A DNA stretch of 64,000 nucleotides from Vreelandella nanhaiensis. Lineage in GTDB: Bacteria; Pseudomonadota; Gammaproteobacteria; Pseudomonadales; Halomonadaceae. Location of the stretch: contig NZ_RZHF01000025.1 in NCBI RefSeq assembly GCF_003990185.1, positions 186,143 to 250,142 on the forward strand, in the 5' to 3' direction. The position numbers were made by a program, and so were the translations under genes. The notes beneath the pieces were generated by a model that was given only the letters and a program-made list of their open reading frames with translations, was not told where the DNA came from and did not search any database. Shown here one piece after another: positions 1-13,496 of this stretch (the stretch's first letter is position 1; the number at the start of each line of letters is the position of its first letter).

Positions 1-2916
<2,916 letters not shown>

Positions 2917-2926
2917 ATGACGGCTC

Positions 2927-5900
2927 CTAGCTCTCTAACTCGATATCGATGCCCAGCGAGCGGATTTCCTTCACGAGTACATTGAAGGATTCCGGCATGC
3001 CCGCCTGCATGGTGTGGTCGCCATCCACGATGTTTTTGTACATCTTGGTGCGGCCTTCGACGTCATCCGATTTGACGGTGAGCATCTCCTGCAGGGTGTA
3101 GGCCGCGCCATAAGCTTCCAGCGCCCACACTTCCATCTCACCAAAGCGCTGACCACCGAACTGGGCCTTACCACCCAAGGGCTGCTGGGTAACCAGCGAG
3201 TAAGAACCGGTAGAACGCGCATGCATCTTGTCGTCTACCAAGTGGTTCAGTTTCAGCATGTACATGTAACCAACGGTTACCGGGCGGTCAAACGCATCCC
3301 CCGTACGGCCATCGTACAGCGCCATCTGGCCTGACTCAGGAACATCAGCAAGCTTCAGCAGGTGTTTGATTTCGTGCTCTTTGGCACCATCAAATACCGG
3401 CGTGGCCATGGGCACACCACCTTTGAGGTTCTTGGCCAGCGCAATGACTTCTTCATCACTGAGCGAATCCAGATCTTCAGAGCGGGCGCCGGGCGTGTTG
3501 TACACCTGGCCCAGGAAGTCGCGAATCTCGGCGACCTGCTGGCCACGCGCATCACGCAGCATGGCGTCAATCTTGACACCCAGACCGCGTGCCGCCATAC
3601 CCAGGTGGGTTTCCAGAATCTGGCCGACGTTCATACGTGACGGTACGCCCAGCGGGTTGAGCACGACGTCAACCGGCTCGCCCTTCTCGTCAAACGGCAT
3701 ATCCTCGATCGGCATGATCGCGGAGATAACACCCTTGTTACCGTGACGGCCAGCCATCTTGTCGCCGGGCTGGATGCGACGTTTGACGGCCATGTAGACC
3801 TTGACGATTTTCAGCACGCCCGGTGCAAGATCATCGCCCTGGGTCAGCTTGCGCTTCTTGTCTTCGAAACGCTCATCCATCTCTTTACGACGGTTTTCCA
3901 GCTGCTCGTCAGCCTGAGCCAGAAGCTCATTGTAGGATTCATCCTGCATGCGCAGTTTGAACCACTGCTGACGCGGCAACTCGTCGAGATACTCTTCATC
4001 GAGCACATCGCCTTTCTTGAGCTTCGGACCACCGTTGACTGCCTGGCCATCCAGCGTACGCTTCAGACGCTCGAACGTGGCGTCTTCGGCAATACGGTAG
4101 GTTTCCTGCAGGTCCTTGCGCACTTCATCAAGCTGCATTTGCTCAATGGCAAGCGCACGGGAGTCTTTCTCAACGCCGTCGCGGGTGAAGACCTGAACGT
4201 CGATAACCGTACCTTTCATGCCGGTGGGGGCACGCAGGGAGGTATCTTTGACGTCAGACGCCTTCTCACCGAAGATCGCACGCAGTAGTTTCTCTTCCGG
4301 CGTCAGCTGGGTTTCACCCTTCGGTGTTACCTTACCGACCAGAATGTCACCCGGGCCAACTTCAGCACCGATATAGACAACGCCCGCTTCGTCCAGCTTG
4401 CCAAGTGCCGACTCGCCAACGTTGGGAATATCGGACGTGATCTCTTCCGGCCCAAGCTTGGTGTCGCGAGAGACACAGGTTAATTCCTGGATGTGGATCG
4501 TGGTGAAACGGTCTTCTTGAACGACCCGCTCGGAAAGCAGGATGGAGTCCTCGAAGTTGTAACCGTTCCAGGGCATAAACGCGATACGCATGTTCTGACC
4601 GAGTGCCAGATCACCCATATCAACAGACGGACCGTCGGCGAGAATATCGCCACGTGCTACGTTGTCACCCGGGCGCACGATGGGGCGCTGGTTCATACAG
4701 GTGTTCTGGTTAGAACGCGTGTACTTGGTCAGGTTGTAGATATCAACGCCGGCTTCACCGCCGATGATTTCATCTTCATTGACCCGCACTACCACACGAC
4801 GTGCATCTACCGAGTCGATCACACCGCCACGACGCGCTACAGCACAAACGCCGGAGTCACGCGCAACGAAGCGCTCCATACCGGTACCCACGAGCGGCTT
4901 GTCAGCACGCAGGGTGGGAACGGCCTGACGCTGCATGTTTGCACCCATCAAGGCGCGGTTAGCATCATCGTGCTCAAGGAACGGAATCAATGCCGCGGCA
5001 ACCGATACCACCTGGCGAGGAGAAACGTCCATCAGCGTCACTTGCTCAGGACGCATGAAGGTCGTTTCACCGCGGTGACGTACCTGAACCAAGTCGTCGG
5101 AGAGCTTGTTAGACTCATCCACTGCAGCCGATGCCTGGGCGATAACGAAGTCGCCCTCTTCGATCGCTGACAGGTGAACGATATCATCAGTCACCTGACC
5201 CGCATTAACCTTGCGGTACGGCGTCTCAAGGAAGCCGTAGCTGTTAGTATGACTGTAGGTGGCCAACGAGTTGATCAGACCGATGTTCGGACCTTCAGGT
5301 GTCTCGATGGGGCACAGACGACCATAGTGCGTGGCGTGTACGTCACGCACTTCAAAACCAGCACGCTCACGGGTCAGACCACCCGGGCCGAGTGCAGACA
5401 CACGACGCTTGTGAGTAACTTCCGAAAGCGGGTTGTTCTGGTCCATGAACTGGGACAGCTGGCTTGAGCCAAAGAACTCTTTCACTGCCGCCGCAACCGG
5501 CTTGGCGTTGATCAGATCCTGCGGCATCAAACCTTCGCTTTCCGCCATGGAGAGACGCTCTTTCACCGCGCGCTCAACACGCACCAGACCTACACGGAAC
5601 TGGTTTTCGGCCATCTCGCCAACACAGCGAATACGACGGTTGCCCAGGTGGTCGATATCGTCAACGTCACCAAAGCCGTTACGGATATTGATCAGCTCGC
5701 GCAACACATCAAGAATGTCTTTGCGATCGAGCACGCCGGAGCCAGTATCGGAATCCCGACGCAGGCGGCGGTTGAACTTCATGCGACCCACGCCCGATAG
5801 ATCGTAGCGGTCTTCAGTGAAGAACAAGTTGTGGAATAGCGTTTCGGCTGCTTCCTTGGTGGGCGGCTCGCCAGGACGCATCATGCGATAAATTTCAACC

Positions 5901-7003
5901 AGCGCTTCAAGCTGCGATCCGGTGGTATCGAGCTTCAAGGTGTCAGAAATGAACGAGCCGCAATCCAGGTCGTTGGTGTAAAGCGTTTCGATCAGGGTAA
6001 TACCACCCTGCGCCATACGCTCAAGCACTTCAGGGGTAATTTCGGTGTTGCACGGGCAGATCAGCTCACCAGTTTTGGTATCAACCTGATCTTTGGCCAG
6101 TGTCTTGCCGAACAGATACTCCATCGGCACTTCCAGACGCTCAAGACCGGCTTTTTCAAGCTGGCGAATGTGCTTCTGGGTAATCCGACGACCTTCTTCA
6201 ACAATGATCTCGCCATCGCCGCCTTTGATGTCAAAGGTAGCGGTCTCACCGCGCAGGCGTGAAGGCACCAGCTCCACGGAGAAGCCGGACTTCTCGATGT
6301 GGAAAACGCTGGTCTCGAAGAATTCATTCAGAATTTCTTCAGCGCTCATGCCCAAGGCACGCATTAGTACCGAAGCCGGAAGTTTACGGCGACGGTCGAT
6401 ACGTACAAACACGTTGTCTTTGGGGTCGAACTCGAAGTCCAACCAGGAACCACGGTAAGGAATCACGCGGGCAGAGTAGAGCAACTTGCCTGATGAGTGG
6501 CTCTTGCCTTTGTCGTGATCGAAGAACACACCGGGCGAGCGGTGGAGCTGGGAAACGATAACCCGCTCAGTACCGTTGATGACAAAGGTACCGTTCTCAG
6601 TCATCAGGGGGATTTCCCCCATGTAGACTTCTTGCTCTTTAATATCCTTGATTGCCTTGTTCGAGGAATCGCGATCATAAATGATCAAGCGAACCTTGAC
6701 GCGCAGCGGGGCGGAATAGGTCACGCCGCGCAGCTGACACTCCTTAACATCGAACGCCGGCGTACCAAAGCGATAGCTGACGTACTCAAGTGCTGCGTTA
6801 CCGGAGAAGCTCTCAATCGGGAACACGGACTTGAACGCCGCATGCAGGCCAACTTCGTGACGCTCGTCAGGCGAACGATCTTGCTGGAGAAAGTCGTAAT
6901 AGGAATCAAGCTGGATGGCCAGCAAGTAAGGCACATCCATCACTTGGGGCAGTTTGCCGAAATCCTTGCGGATGCGTTTTTTCTCAGTATATGAGTAAGC
7001 CAT
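2927..7003 (-). CDS. rpoB: RNA polymerase subunit beta
   Basis: Full-length beta subunit, 1358 aa (the E. coli protein has 1342). The N-terminus [17 protein letters not shown] is typical. The rifampicin-binding cluster ([24 protein letters not shown] ... ) shows the usual wild-type residues, and the C-terminus carries the conserved switch/anchor segments ([20 protein letters not shown]). It is transcribed from the rplJL side through a 257-bp intergenic region that contains an attenuator-like terminator, and it is followed by rpoC after 10 bp. It forms the catalytic core together with beta'. Confidence 0.99.
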   Translation of the reverse strand: MAYSYTEKKRIRKDFGKLPQVMDVPYLLAIQLDSYYDFLQQDRSPDERHEVGLHAAFKSVFPIESFSGNAALEYVSYRFGTPAFDVKECQLRGVTYSAPLRVKVRLIIYDRDSSNKAIKDIKEQEVYMGEIPLMTENGTFVINGTERVIVSQLHRSPGVFFDHDKGKSHSSGKLLYSARVIPYRGSWLDFEFDPKDNVFVRIDRRRKLPASVLMRALGMSAEEILNEFFETSVFHIEKSGFSVELVPSRLRGETATFDIKGGDGEIIVEEGRRITQKHIRQLEKAGLERLEVPMEYLFGKTLAKDQVDTKTGELICPCNTEITPEVLERMAQGGITLIETLYTNDLDCGSFISDTLKLDTTGSQLEALVEIYRMMRPGEPPTKEAAETLFHNLFFTEDRYDLSGVGRMKFNRRLRRDSDTGSGVLDRKDILDVLRELINIRNGFGDVDDIDHLGNRRIRCVGEMAENQFRVGLVRVERAVKERLSMAESEGLMPQDLINAKPVAAAVKEFFGSSQLSQFMDQNNPLSEVTHKRRVSALGPGGLTRERAGFEVRDVHATHYGRLCPIETPEGPNIGLINSLATYSHTNSYGFLETPYRKVNAGQVTDDIVHLSAIEEGDFVIAQASAAVDESNKLSDDLVQVRHRGETTFMRPEQVTLMDVSPRQVVSVAAALIPFLEHDDANRALMGANMQRQAVPTLRADKPLVGTGMERFVARDSGVCAVARRGGVIDSVDARRVVVRVNEDEIIGGEAGVDIYNLTKYTRSNQNTCMNQRPIVRPGDNVARGDILADGPSVDMGDLALGQNMRIAFMPWNGYNFEDSILLSERVVQEDRFTTIHIQELTCVSRDTKLGPEEITSDIPNVGESALGKLDEAGVVYIGAEVGPGDILVGKVTPKGETQLTPEEKLLRAIFGEKASDVKDTSLRAPTGMKGTVIDVQVFTRDGVEKDSRALAIEQMQLDEVRKDLQETYRIAEDATFERLKRTLDGQAVNGGPKLKKGDVLDEEYLDELPRQQWFKLRMQDESYNELLAQADEQLENRRKEMDERFEDKKRKLTQGDDLAPGVLKIVKVYMAVKRRIQPGDKMAGRHGNKGVISAIMPIEDMPFDEKGEPVDVVLNPLGVPSRMNVGQILETHLGMAARGLGVKIDAMLRDARGQQVAEIRDFLGQVYNTPGARSEDLDSLSDEEVIALAKNLKGGVPMATPVFDGAKEHEIKHLLKLADVPESGQMALYDGRTGDAFDRPVTVGYMYMLKLNHLVDDKMHARSTGSYSLVTQQPLGGKAQFGGQRFGEMEVWALEAYGAAYTLQEMLTVKSDDVEGRTKMYKNIVDGDHTMQAGMPESFNVLVKEIRSLGIDIELES

Positions 7004-7160
7004 CTGTATTCCCCAGCTTGTTCACCATGGGTGACCGATGCGTGGTCATCGCTGCCCTGCGCGGGCGTGTCAGACGCAGACAGCAAGCTCCTAAATCGGT
7101 AGCTCGCCGTCGAAAATCTTGATCGATAACAGTGTTACAACAACGGTATTACTGTGTTCC

Positions 7161-7184
7161 TGTTGCAACCTTCAGACTGCAACA
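7161..7184 (-). other. Stem-loop between rplL and rpoB
   Basis: The 7-bp inverted repeat TGTTGCA/TGCAACA has a 10-nt loop and lies directly downstream (in the minus-strand transcript) of the attenuator-like terminator. E. coli has an RNase III processing hairpin in this interval, so a processing role is possible here, but only the inverted repeat is seen. Confidence 0.35.
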
Positions 7185-7185
7185 G

Positions 7186-7220
7186 AAAAAGGCCGGCAGC
7201 GGGTAGACCCGCCGCCAGCC
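7186..7220 (-). terminator. Attenuator-like terminator between rplL and rpoB
   Basis: On the minus strand a 13-14 bp G+C-rich stem (GGCTGGCGGCGGGT pairing with ACCCGCTGCCGGCC, two G-U pairs) is followed by five T. It lies 40 bp after the rplL stop and about 180 bp before rpoB. In E. coli a partial terminator in the same place lowers rpoBC transcription relative to rplJL; the same role is inferred. A complete stop is unlikely because rpoB has no obvious promoter of its own here. Confidence 0.75.
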
Positions 7221-7260
7221 GTGGAAGCTTACGCAGCGCGTAAAGCCATCAGCACAAGAA

Positions 7261-7632
7261 TTACTTGAGCTCGACGGTTGCGCCCGCTTCTTCCAGCTTC
7301 GCTTTTGCTGCTTCTGCGTCGTCTTTGGACATGGCTTCTTTGATAGTTGCCGGAGCGCCGTCAACAGCGCCTTTAGCTTCTTTCAGGCCAAGACCAGTGA
7401 TTTCGCGAACGGCTTTGATGACGTTAACTTTCTTGTCACCAGCAGATGCCAGAACCAGGTCGAATTCAGTTTGCTCTTCTGCAGCAGCTTCGCCGCCAGC
7501 AGCCGGGCCAGCCATAACAGCTGCAGCAGCTGATACGCCGAATTTCTCTTCCATCGCTTCGATCAGCTCAACAACTTCCATTACGGACATGTCGGCTACA
7601 GCATTGATGATATCGTCTTTAGACAGTGCCAT
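7261..7632 (-). CDS. rplL: 50S ribosomal protein L7/L12
   Basis: 123-aa stalk protein of the large ribosomal subunit, which recruits the translational GTPases. It shows the N-terminal dimerisation helix ([20 protein letters not shown]), a hinge rich in Ala/Gly/Glu (about residues 36-53) and the C-terminal domain with [20 protein letters not shown], which contacts GTPases. The length is normal for the family. It lies downstream of rplJ in the usual order and ahead of an attenuator-like terminator. Confidence 0.99.
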   Translation of the reverse strand: MALSKDDIINAVADMSVMEVVELIEAMEEKFGVSAAAAVMAGPAAGGEAAAEEQTEFDLVLASAGDKKVNVIKAVREITGLGLKEAKGAVDGAPATIKEAMSKDDAEAAKAKLEEAGATVELK

Positions 7633-7743
7633 TTTTCATTCCTAACTTTGCGGGAGTCTCGGTCGGCCGAGGACTCGGGATTCATTGCTCGGTTCAGGCA
7701 GTGCGCTGCTGATGCAGTTCACGCCGCCTGCAAAAAGGTCTGC

Positions 7744-8247
7744 TTACGCAGCTTCTTCTTGCTTCTGGTCGCGCAGAGCGGCCAGGGTACGAACCAGCTT
7801 GCCAGCGGAGGCTTCTTTCATTACCGACATCAACTTGGCAATTGCTTCGTTGTAAGTCGGCAGGGTTGCCAGACGATCGATGTCAGCAGCCGGGATCAGT
7901 TCGCCTTCGTAGGCCAACGCCTTCACTTCGAAGTTCTGCTCGGTTTTAGCAAAATCTTTGAACAAGCGAGCGGCAGCGCCCGGATGATCAGTAGAGAAAG
8001 CCAACAGAGTCGGACCAACAAAGCTCTCGTTCAGACACTCCCACTGAGTGCCCTCGAGGGCGCGGCGAGCTAGCGTATTGCGAACAACGCGCAGCTCTAC
8101 ACCATTCTCACGTGCCTGCTTACGCAGATCGGTCATTTTACCGACCGTTACACCGCGAGAATCGGCAACTACGACGGAGAGTGCGCCCTTGGCCGCTTCA
8201 CTGACCTCGGCAACAATCGCTTTCTTGCCTTCAAGTGCTAGTGGCAC
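7744..8247 (-). CDS. rplJ: 50S ribosomal protein L10
   Basis: 167-aa L10, the stalk base that carries L7/L12 dimers and in E. coli represses its own mRNA. The frame is open further upstream, but the start chosen is the GTG at 8245-8247: it is preceded at 8 nt by AAGGAG and gives the family N-terminus (M)[11 protein letters not shown]. The C-terminal L12-binding helices ([24 protein letters not shown]) are present. The 304-bp leader upstream could hold the autoregulatory L10 site. Confidence 0.97.
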   Translation of the reverse strand: MPLALEGKKAIVAEVSEAAKGALSVVVADSRGVTVGKMTDLRKQARENGVELRVVRNTLARRALEGTQWECLNESFVGPTLLAFSTDHPGAAARLFKDFAKTEQNFEVKALAYEGELIPAADIDRLATLPTYNEAIAKLMSVMKEASAGKLVRTLAALRDQKQEEAA

Positions 8248-8551
8248 AGTGATCACTCCTTCGTGCCGAAACCTCTTCAAGGCTTCGGGGGTTACCATCT
8301 CTTCCAGGCCTAATATAACGAGCACTGGAAGCCTTAGGGGATGGTGCTCACCAGAAAGCGAAGTCGCTAAAAAAGCTACAACCAACTGGCGGCCACACCA
8401 TCTGCGCAGGCGCTTTAGGCAATTAAGCCGCGTTGAGATGAGACATCCAGCGCGGCACCTGCGGTCTTTGACGGTGCTCCGGCAGGTTTACCTAACCAGA
8501 GGACCGCAAAGTTCTTGCTCGGTTCTTACTAAAAATCTGTCGACGGCCTGC
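8248..8551 (-). promoter_or_regulatory. rplJ leader (probable L10-type autoregulatory leader)
   Basis: A 304-bp untranslated stretch between rplA and rplJ. On the minus strand it contains the long-range inverted repeat TGCGGTC ... GACCGCA (about 8460-8507) and, nearer the gene, several short G+C-rich helices around GCCTAAAGCGCC. In proteobacteria this interval carries the L10(L12)4-binding leader and often the rplJ promoter. The position and length fit; the exact L10-binding fold was not derived. Confidence 0.5.
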
Positions 8552-9244
8552 TTATACAAACGCAGAGTGGTCGATAGTCAGACCTGGGCCCATGGTAGTG
8601 GACAGGGTGACTTTCTTAAAGTAAATACCTTTGGAAGAGCTCGGCTTGAGCCTCTTCAGGTCAGCAACCAGCGCTTCCAGGTTACCCTGAACGGCAGCCG
8701 CATCAAACGTCACTTTACCCAGCGTGGTGTGGATAATGCCGTTTTTGTCAGTACGGAAACGTACCTGACCCGCCTTGGCATTCTTGACAGCAGTCGCAAC
8801 GTCAGGCGTTACGGTACCGACTTTCGGGTTCGGCATCAGTCCGCGCGGACCAAGAATCTGGCCCAGCTGACCGACAACGCGCATAGCATCGGGAGAAGCG
8901 ATAACGACGTCAAAATCCATCACGCCTTTTTTCACTTGCTCAGCCAGCTCTTCCATACCCACGACATCAGCGCCTGCTTCTTTAGCAGCGTCAGCGTTAG
9001 CGCCTTGAGTGAAGACCGCTACGCGCACGTCTTTACCGGTGCCGTTAGGCATTACGGTCGCGCCACGAACAACCTGGTCAGATTTACGCGGATCAACACC
9101 AAGATTGATCGCGACATCAACAGACTCGTTGAATTTGACGGTAGACAACTCAGAGAGCAGTGCAACCGCTTCTTCCAAAGAGTAAGCCTTGTTGGCATCT
9201 ACTTTCTCGCGAATTACCTTCGCGCGCTTAGACAGTTTAGCCAT
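8552..9244 (-). CDS. rplA: 50S ribosomal protein L1
   Basis: 230-aa L1 of the ribosomal E-site stalk, also the usual repressor of the rplKA mRNA. The N-terminus [15 protein letters not shown] and the segment [15 protein letters not shown] are diagnostic. The start lies 2 bp downstream of the rplK stop, with GGAGGG inside the rplK 3' end, so the two genes are translationally coupled. Confidence 0.99.
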   Translation of the reverse strand: MAKLSKRAKVIREKVDANKAYSLEEAVALLSELSTVKFNESVDVAINLGVDPRKSDQVVRGATVMPNGTGKDVRVAVFTQGANADAAKEAGADVVGMEELAEQVKKGVMDFDVVIASPDAMRVVGQLGQILGPRGLMPNPKVGTVTPDVATAVKNAKAGQVRFRTDKNGIIHTTLGKVTFDAAAVQGNLEALVADLKRLKPSSSKGIYFKKVTLSTTMGPGLTIDHSAFV

Positions 9245-9246
9245 GA

Positions 9247-9678
9247 TCAGAGACCCTCCACGTTAAGGCCCATGCTACGAGCGCTGCCTGCGATAGTACG
9301 TACGGCGGCATCGAGATCAGAAGCCGTCAGATCAGGCTCTTTGGTCTTGGCGATCTCTTCAAGCTGCTCGCGAGTCACGGTGCCGACTTTCTTCTTGTTC
9401 GGCTCACCAGAGCCCGACTTGATGCCAGCAGCTTTCTTCAGCAGCACGGCAGCAGGCGGAGTCTTGGTAACGAACGTGAAGCTGCGGTCGGAATAGACAG
9501 TGATCACGACAGGCGTCGGCAGGCCCGGCTCAATCTCTTGAGTCGCAGCGTTGAACGCCTTACAGAATTCCATGATATTCACGCCATGCTGACCCAGCGC
9601 TGGGCCTACGGGCGGACTTGGATTGGCTTTACCTGCAGCTACCTGCAGTTTGATATAAGCCTGAACTTTCTTGGCCAT
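9247..9678 (-). CDS. rplK: 50S ribosomal protein L11
   Basis: 143-aa L11, which binds the GTPase-associated region of 23S rRNA and is needed for RelA activation. The conserved N-terminal domain ([28 protein letters not shown]) with the thiostrepton-site prolines and the C-terminal RNA-binding domain ending in [12 protein letters not shown] are both present. It is the first gene of the rplKAJL block, 127 bp after nusG. Confidence 0.99.
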   Translation of the reverse strand: MAKKVQAYIKLQVAAGKANPSPPVGPALGQHGVNIMEFCKAFNAATQEIEPGLPTPVVITVYSDRSFTFVTKTPPAAVLLKKAAGIKSGSGEPNKKKVGTVTREQLEEIAKTKEPDLTASDLDAAVRTIAGSARSMGLNVEGL

Positions 9679-9805
9679 GGTAGTTACTCCATTTGGGTAA
9701 TAACGCCTTGCGGCTCCCCGGGACTAGCGAGACAGCCAACGGCTGCCTCTTACGAATTTACGATACTTCCTTAACCTGCGGCTTACTTTTTCTCGACTTG
9801 AAAAC

Positions 9806-10339
9806 TTACTCTTTTTCAACCTGAGAAAATTCTAGCTCAACAGGTGTTGCACGCCCAAAGATCAATACGCTGACCTGCAGGCGGCTCTTGTCGTAGTTGA
9901 CTTCTTCAACTACGCCATTGAAATCTGCAAACGGACCATCGATAACACGTACCGACTGCCCTGGCTCAAACATGGTCTTGGGCCGCGGCTTGTCTGTACC
10001 GTCCTTCACACGACGCAGAATCGCATCGGCTTCACGGGAGGTAATCGGCGCCGGCTTTTCTTTGGTACCGCCAATAAAGCCCATTACGCGCGGCGTCTCA
10101 TTGACGAGATGCCATGTTTCGTCGGCCATCTCCATCTCGACCAGTACATAGCCTGGATAGAACTTGCGCTCACTCTTGCGACGCTTGCCGTCGCGCATTT
10201 CAACGACTTCTTCGGTCGGCACCAGAATTTCGCCAAAGCGATCTTCCATACCGTGCATCTTTACGCGCTCAATCAGTGAGCGCATAACATGCTTCTCAAA
10301 GCCGGAATAGGCGTGAACGACGTACCAACGTTTGGACAT
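9806..10339 (-). CDS. nusG: Transcription termination/antitermination factor NusG
   Basis: 177 aa, the usual size. The N-terminal NGN domain begins with [16 protein letters not shown], and the C-terminal KOW domain contains [22 protein letters not shown], the surface that contacts Rho or ribosomal S10. It starts 8 bp after the secE stop with an AGGAG-type site, so secE-nusG form an operon ahead of rplKA. Confidence 0.99.
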   Translation of the reverse strand: MSKRWYVVHAYSGFEKHVMRSLIERVKMHGMEDRFGEILVPTEEVVEMRDGKRRKSERKFYPGYVLVEMEMADETWHLVNETPRVMGFIGGTKEKPAPITSREADAILRRVKDGTDKPRPKTMFEPGQSVRVIDGPFADFNGVVEEVNYDKSRLQVSVLIFGRATPVELEFSQVEKE

Positions 10340-10347
10340 GAAAGCTC

Positions 10348-10731
10348 CTAACCAATGACGCCGGACATTGCCCAGCCAAGAAGAGTATCAATCAACCACA
10401 GCATCAAACCCACCACGAGAACAGCCACCAGGACAATCGCGGTGGTTTGAATCGTTTCGGGACGGGTCGGCCATACAACGCGCTGGATCTCTTTCTTGGC
10501 GCTAACGGCAAGTTCTCTCAAATCACGGCCTTTGGTTGTGGTGAGCGCAATCAAACCCGCAAGCGCACACAACACCACCACACCCAGCACGCGGTAGAGC
10601 AGACCAATATCGGTGAAATAGGCATTACCTACAATAGCGACGACAAGCAGCGCTATAACTGCCGCCCACTTGAGCCCGTCATGACGCGCCTGTCGCACCT
10701 CAGCGCCATGTTTTATAGAACTCGGCTTCAT
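10348..10731 (-). CDS. secE: Preprotein translocase subunit SecE
   Basis: 127 aa, the same length as E. coli SecE. Three hydrophobic segments are visible (about residues 20-38, 43-62 and 95-117), with the conserved cytoplasmic amphipathic region [14 protein letters not shown] between the second and third. The ATG at 10729-10731 is preceded by GAGGAG. The longer open frame upstream was not used because it would run into tRNA-Trp. SecE clamps SecY in the SecYEG channel. Confidence 0.97.
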   Translation of the reverse strand: MKPSSIKHGAEVRQARHDGLKWAAVIALLVVAIVGNAYFTDIGLLYRVLGVVVLCALAGLIALTTTKGRDLRELAVSAKKEIQRVVWPTRPETIQTTAIVLVAVLVVGLMLWLIDTLLGWAMSGVIG

Positions 10732-10802
10732 AAAAACGAGACTCCTCAGGGTACAGCGAGCGACAATGGAATTCTTTAAAGACACACCAACCTGGGGAAG
10801 GT

Positions 10803-10878
<76 letters not shown>

Positions 10879-10928
10879 ATATCATCGTTGCCGGACCACT
10901 TAAACAAGCCCAAACAACAGCGGGCGCC

Positions 10929-10957
10929 ATGATAGCGGAGAACTAACCGCCTGGCAA
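10929..10957 (-). promoter_or_regulatory. Promoter for tRNA-Trp-secE-nusG
   Basis: TTGCCA, a 17-bp spacer and TATCAT read on the minus strand, followed by the G+C-rich discriminator GGCGCCC typical of stable-RNA promoters under stringent control. It lies about 50 bp before tRNA-Trp, in the interval where tuf is normally found. Confidence 0.75.
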
Positions 10958-11008
10958 CCCTTTTCAGCATCAAACGCCTACAAAAAGACAACGCTTAAAT
11001 GCAAAGAC

Positions 11009-11037
11009 AAAAAAAGCGAGCTCGGCTCGCTTTTTTT
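11009..11037 (-). terminator. Terminator after the tRNA-Tyr/Gly/Thr cluster
   Basis: Stem GCGAGC/GCTCGC with a 3-nt loop, flanked by seven A and seven T, so it can work in both directions. It begins 7 nt after the 3' end of tRNA-Thr and separates the three-tRNA unit from tRNA-Trp-secE. Confidence 0.85.
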
Positions 11038-11043
11038 GCAATA

Positions 11044-11118
11044 TGGAGCTCATGGACGGAATTGAACCGTCGACCTCACCCTTACCAAGGGTGTGCTCTA
11101 CCCCTGAGCTACATGAGC
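11044..11118 (-). tRNA. tRNA-Thr (GGT anticodon)
   Basis: 75 nt with encoded CCA. The acceptor stem GCTCATG/CATGAGC and the anticodon stem CACCC/GGGTG enclose TTGGTAA (anticodon GGT). It is the third tRNA of the cluster. Confidence 0.97.
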
Positions 11119-11132
11119 AATAACACATCAAC

Positions 11133-11206
<74 letters not shown>

Positions 11207-11310
11207 GTAACCGCTGCCAGGATTACAAGCCGCTGCACGCCGAACGATAGACAATGCCCACTACCGGCTTTAACCCTACAACACCGACAAACATCGCTGC
11301 TGCTTAAATC

Positions 11311-11394
<84 letters not shown>

Positions 11395-11408
11395 ATCTTT
11401 GGCGGCAC

Positions 11409-11436
11409 ATTATGCCAGCCCCAAAAACGGTGTCAA
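11409..11436 (-). promoter_or_regulatory. Promoter for the tRNA-Tyr/Gly/Thr unit
   Basis: TTGACA, a 16-bp spacer and CATAAT on the minus strand, a near-consensus sigma-70 promoter. A G+C-rich discriminator (GTGCCGCC) follows, and the DNA upstream of the -35 is A/T-rich and could act as an UP element. The -10 ends 15 nt before the tRNA-Tyr 5' end. Confidence 0.85.
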
Positions 11437-11513
11437 GCTAGATATTTACTTAATTTATCATAGCTTGCGATACTTGCGTATCTGCTACCTGCCTTGGAAC
11501 GCGCTGCATTCTG

Positions 11514-12353
11514 TCAAAGCAGCATGGAGAATGCAAGCCCTGCACGAATTTTTTCTAATGATACCGGCTCAGGGACACGCGGCGCGCCAGACATCTTGCC
11601 CGCCCGCTCAGCAAAAGTAAGCGGAAAGCTGGCTTCTAGCCCACCGTAGACCATATCCGGCCATACGGCGTGAGGCACTTGCACACCACGCGACACGACC
11701 CGGGCGTCGCCACCGGTCAACAGCATGGGCAGCGCGACACCCTGCTGGTCGCACACTTCGCTGTAGATGCGGTTGATTGCACTGACGGCTGCCATGTAGA
11801 TACCGTGATTGACCGCATCCACCGTTCGCCGCCCGGGCTCCAAAAGCGCATCTGCCTCGCTCTCCGGGTCGATGGCCACGTTGCGCGTTCCCAGCTTCAG
11901 GCTTTCTTTCATCAGGCGCAGTCCAGGGATAATAAATCCCCCCAGGTGCACGCCGCCCGGCAGGACAAAATCAATGGTAATCGCACTGCCGCAGTCTACC
12001 GCGCAGCATCCCCCGGCCAGCTGGTAACCGGCAAGCGCCCCCATCCAGCGATCAACCCCCAGACGGCCAGGCTCCTCGTAGCCATTGACCACCCCCAAGG
12101 CCTCAGGCAATGATCGTGCGACAAATACGTGGCGAACCTGACGGCGCAGTAGCGTCACCGTTTCATCCAGCACCGCCGCCCGGGCAACGCTCGATATACG
12201 CACTGCCTCGACTACGTCCAGGTCCGGTATATCCGCCCCTGGGCGCCACTCTTCGCGGGTCCACACTGCCCCACGCGAGCGTATTTCACTACTTTCGGCA
12301 TCCTTGAGTCGCCACTTCGACAAGGTGTTGCCGATATCCAGATCCAGAATCAT
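11514..12353 (-). CDS. coaX: Type III pantothenate kinase
   Basis: 279 aa. Phosphorylates pantothenate, the first step of coenzyme A synthesis, using the ASKHA fold. The phosphate-binding DIGNT motif is at residues 6-10, followed by GVDRW, DCGSAITID and the GGFIIPGL segment, all characteristic of CoaX rather than CoaA. It overlaps the birA stop by 4 bp (ATGA), so it is coupled to birA. The order birA-coaX ahead of tRNA-Tyr matches Pseudomonas. Confidence 0.96.
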   Translation of the reverse strand: MILDLDIGNTLSKWRLKDAESSEIRSRGAVWTREEWRPGADIPDLDVVEAVRISSVARAAVLDETVTLLRRQVRHVFVARSLPEALGVVNGYEEPGRLGVDRWMGALAGYQLAGGCCAVDCGSAITIDFVLPGGVHLGGFIIPGLRLMKESLKLGTRNVAIDPESEADALLEPGRRTVDAVNHGIYMAAVSAINRIYSEVCDQQGVALPMLLTGGDARVVSRGVQVPHAVWPDMVYGGLEASFPLTFAERAGKMSGAPRVPEPVSLEKIRAGLAFSMLL

Positions 12354-13333
12354 AAGCGCCTGCGTACGCTGATCTCACCGCCTGCCAAGCGCCGCGAGTA
12401 ACCGTTTTCAGTAACCCATAAGTTACCGCTCTCATCCACGTCGCCTGCAATGGCATCGCTGACGCGTTCTCCTTGAATAATACGTACGGGTAAACCCGCG
12501 TACGCATGGCGTGCATTCCACTCATCACGCCAGGCGCCAAACCCTACCTGCTCAAAACTAGCCAGCATGGCTAGAAGCCCGGCGACCATGTCAGAAGCCA
12601 GCTGATTACGTGAAAGCCCGCCATGCACATCAAACAGCGCGGCTACCGGCTGGTCAATGGCGGCGCGCTGGGATTCGCTTAGCGACAGGTTCATCCCCAT
12701 GCCGACTACCACCTCACAAGGACCTGCGGCATCGCCGGTTACCTCGATCAGGATGCCCGCCAGTTTGCCCAGCTCATCGCCGGTTTCAGCCAGCAGAATG
12801 TCGTTGGGCCATTTAAGCTTGGGCGCCACACCGTGCTGCTCCAGCACTTGAGAAACCACCACACCTACGGCCAAGCTCAATCCTTCGAGGGCGGTTACGC
12901 CGGCTTCGAAGCGCCAGCCCAGTGACATCATCAGACTTTGTCCCCAAGGTGTAGTCCATACCCGGCCACGCCGACCACGGCCAGCGGTTTGCAGCTCGAC
13001 CAGGCAAACCTCGCCGTGCCCGGCGCCCTGGTTGAAACGCTGGCGCAGGTACTCGTTACTTGAAGGCAACTGGTCTTCAACAAATAATCGTGCCAGAAGA
13101 TGACGTGCCTGAGCAGGCAAGCGTTCCACAATCTTTGCGCCTTCCAGCGGCTCAAGGCGCTGGGATAGTCGGTAACCCTTGCCCTTTACGGCCACCAGTT
13201 CCACACCCAGCGCGTCCAATTTTTTTAACTGTTTCCATACGGCAGCCCGTGAAACGCCTAACGCCTCACCTAATTGTTCACCGGAGTGAACGTTGCCATC
13301 GCTCAACAAACGCATCAGGTTACCGATGGTCAT
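12350..13333 (-). CDS. birA: Biotin-protein ligase / biotin operon repressor BirA
   Basis: 327 aa. The N-terminal winged helix (about residues 1-60, with GVSRAAVWKQLKKLDALG) suggests the bifunctional repressor form. The ligase core has GRGRRGR at residues 118-124, which binds biotinyl-AMP, and KWPND further on. It attaches biotin to the carboxyl carrier protein of acetyl-CoA carboxylase. It is divergent from typA and overlaps coaX by 4 bp. Confidence 0.96.
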   Translation of the reverse strand: MTIGNLMRLLSDGNVHSGEQLGEALGVSRAAVWKQLKKLDALGVELVAVKGKGYRLSQRLEPLEGAKIVERLPAQARHLLARLFVEDQLPSSNEYLRQRFNQGAGHGEVCLVELQTAGRGRRGRVWTTPWGQSLMMSLGWRFEAGVTALEGLSLAVGVVVSQVLEQHGVAPKLKWPNDILLAETGDELGKLAGILIEVTGDAAGPCEVVVGMGMNLSLSESQRAAIDQPVAALFDVHGGLSRNQLASDMVAGLLAMLASFEQVGFGAWRDEWNARHAYAGLPVRIIQGERVSDAIAGDVDESGNLWVTENGYSRRLAGGEISVRRRL

Positions 13334-13460
13334 GTGCTTGCCCCAACTGGGAAAACGTCTATCTTAACGGATGCATGAGGAAGGCGAAAACTGCCGCGTT
13401 TGGGTTATTGACTTGATGCTTTATTTAAGACAGCGCTGGTAGTCGACCGCACCGACACCC

Positions 13461-13466
13461 TATAAT
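13461..13466 (+). promoter_or_regulatory. Possible -10 element upstream of typA
   Basis: A consensus TATAAT 31 bp before the typA GTG. No good -35 is found at 16-18 bp (GGTAGT is present), so this is only a candidate. Confidence 0.35.
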
Positions 13467-13496
13467 GCCGCCCTATTTTCCCAGCAGGATCGCGTC

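Noticed and set aside
8048..9496. 482-codon open frame on the plus strand
   Set aside because: It is antisense to rplJ, rplA and rplK, which are certain; the translation has no recognisable domain and is rich in Arg/Ser, as usual for shadow frames.
10879..11043. Possible truncated tuf between tRNA-Thr and tRNA-Trp
   Set aside because: No frame in the 165 bp resembles EF-Tu; only a terminator and a promoter are found.
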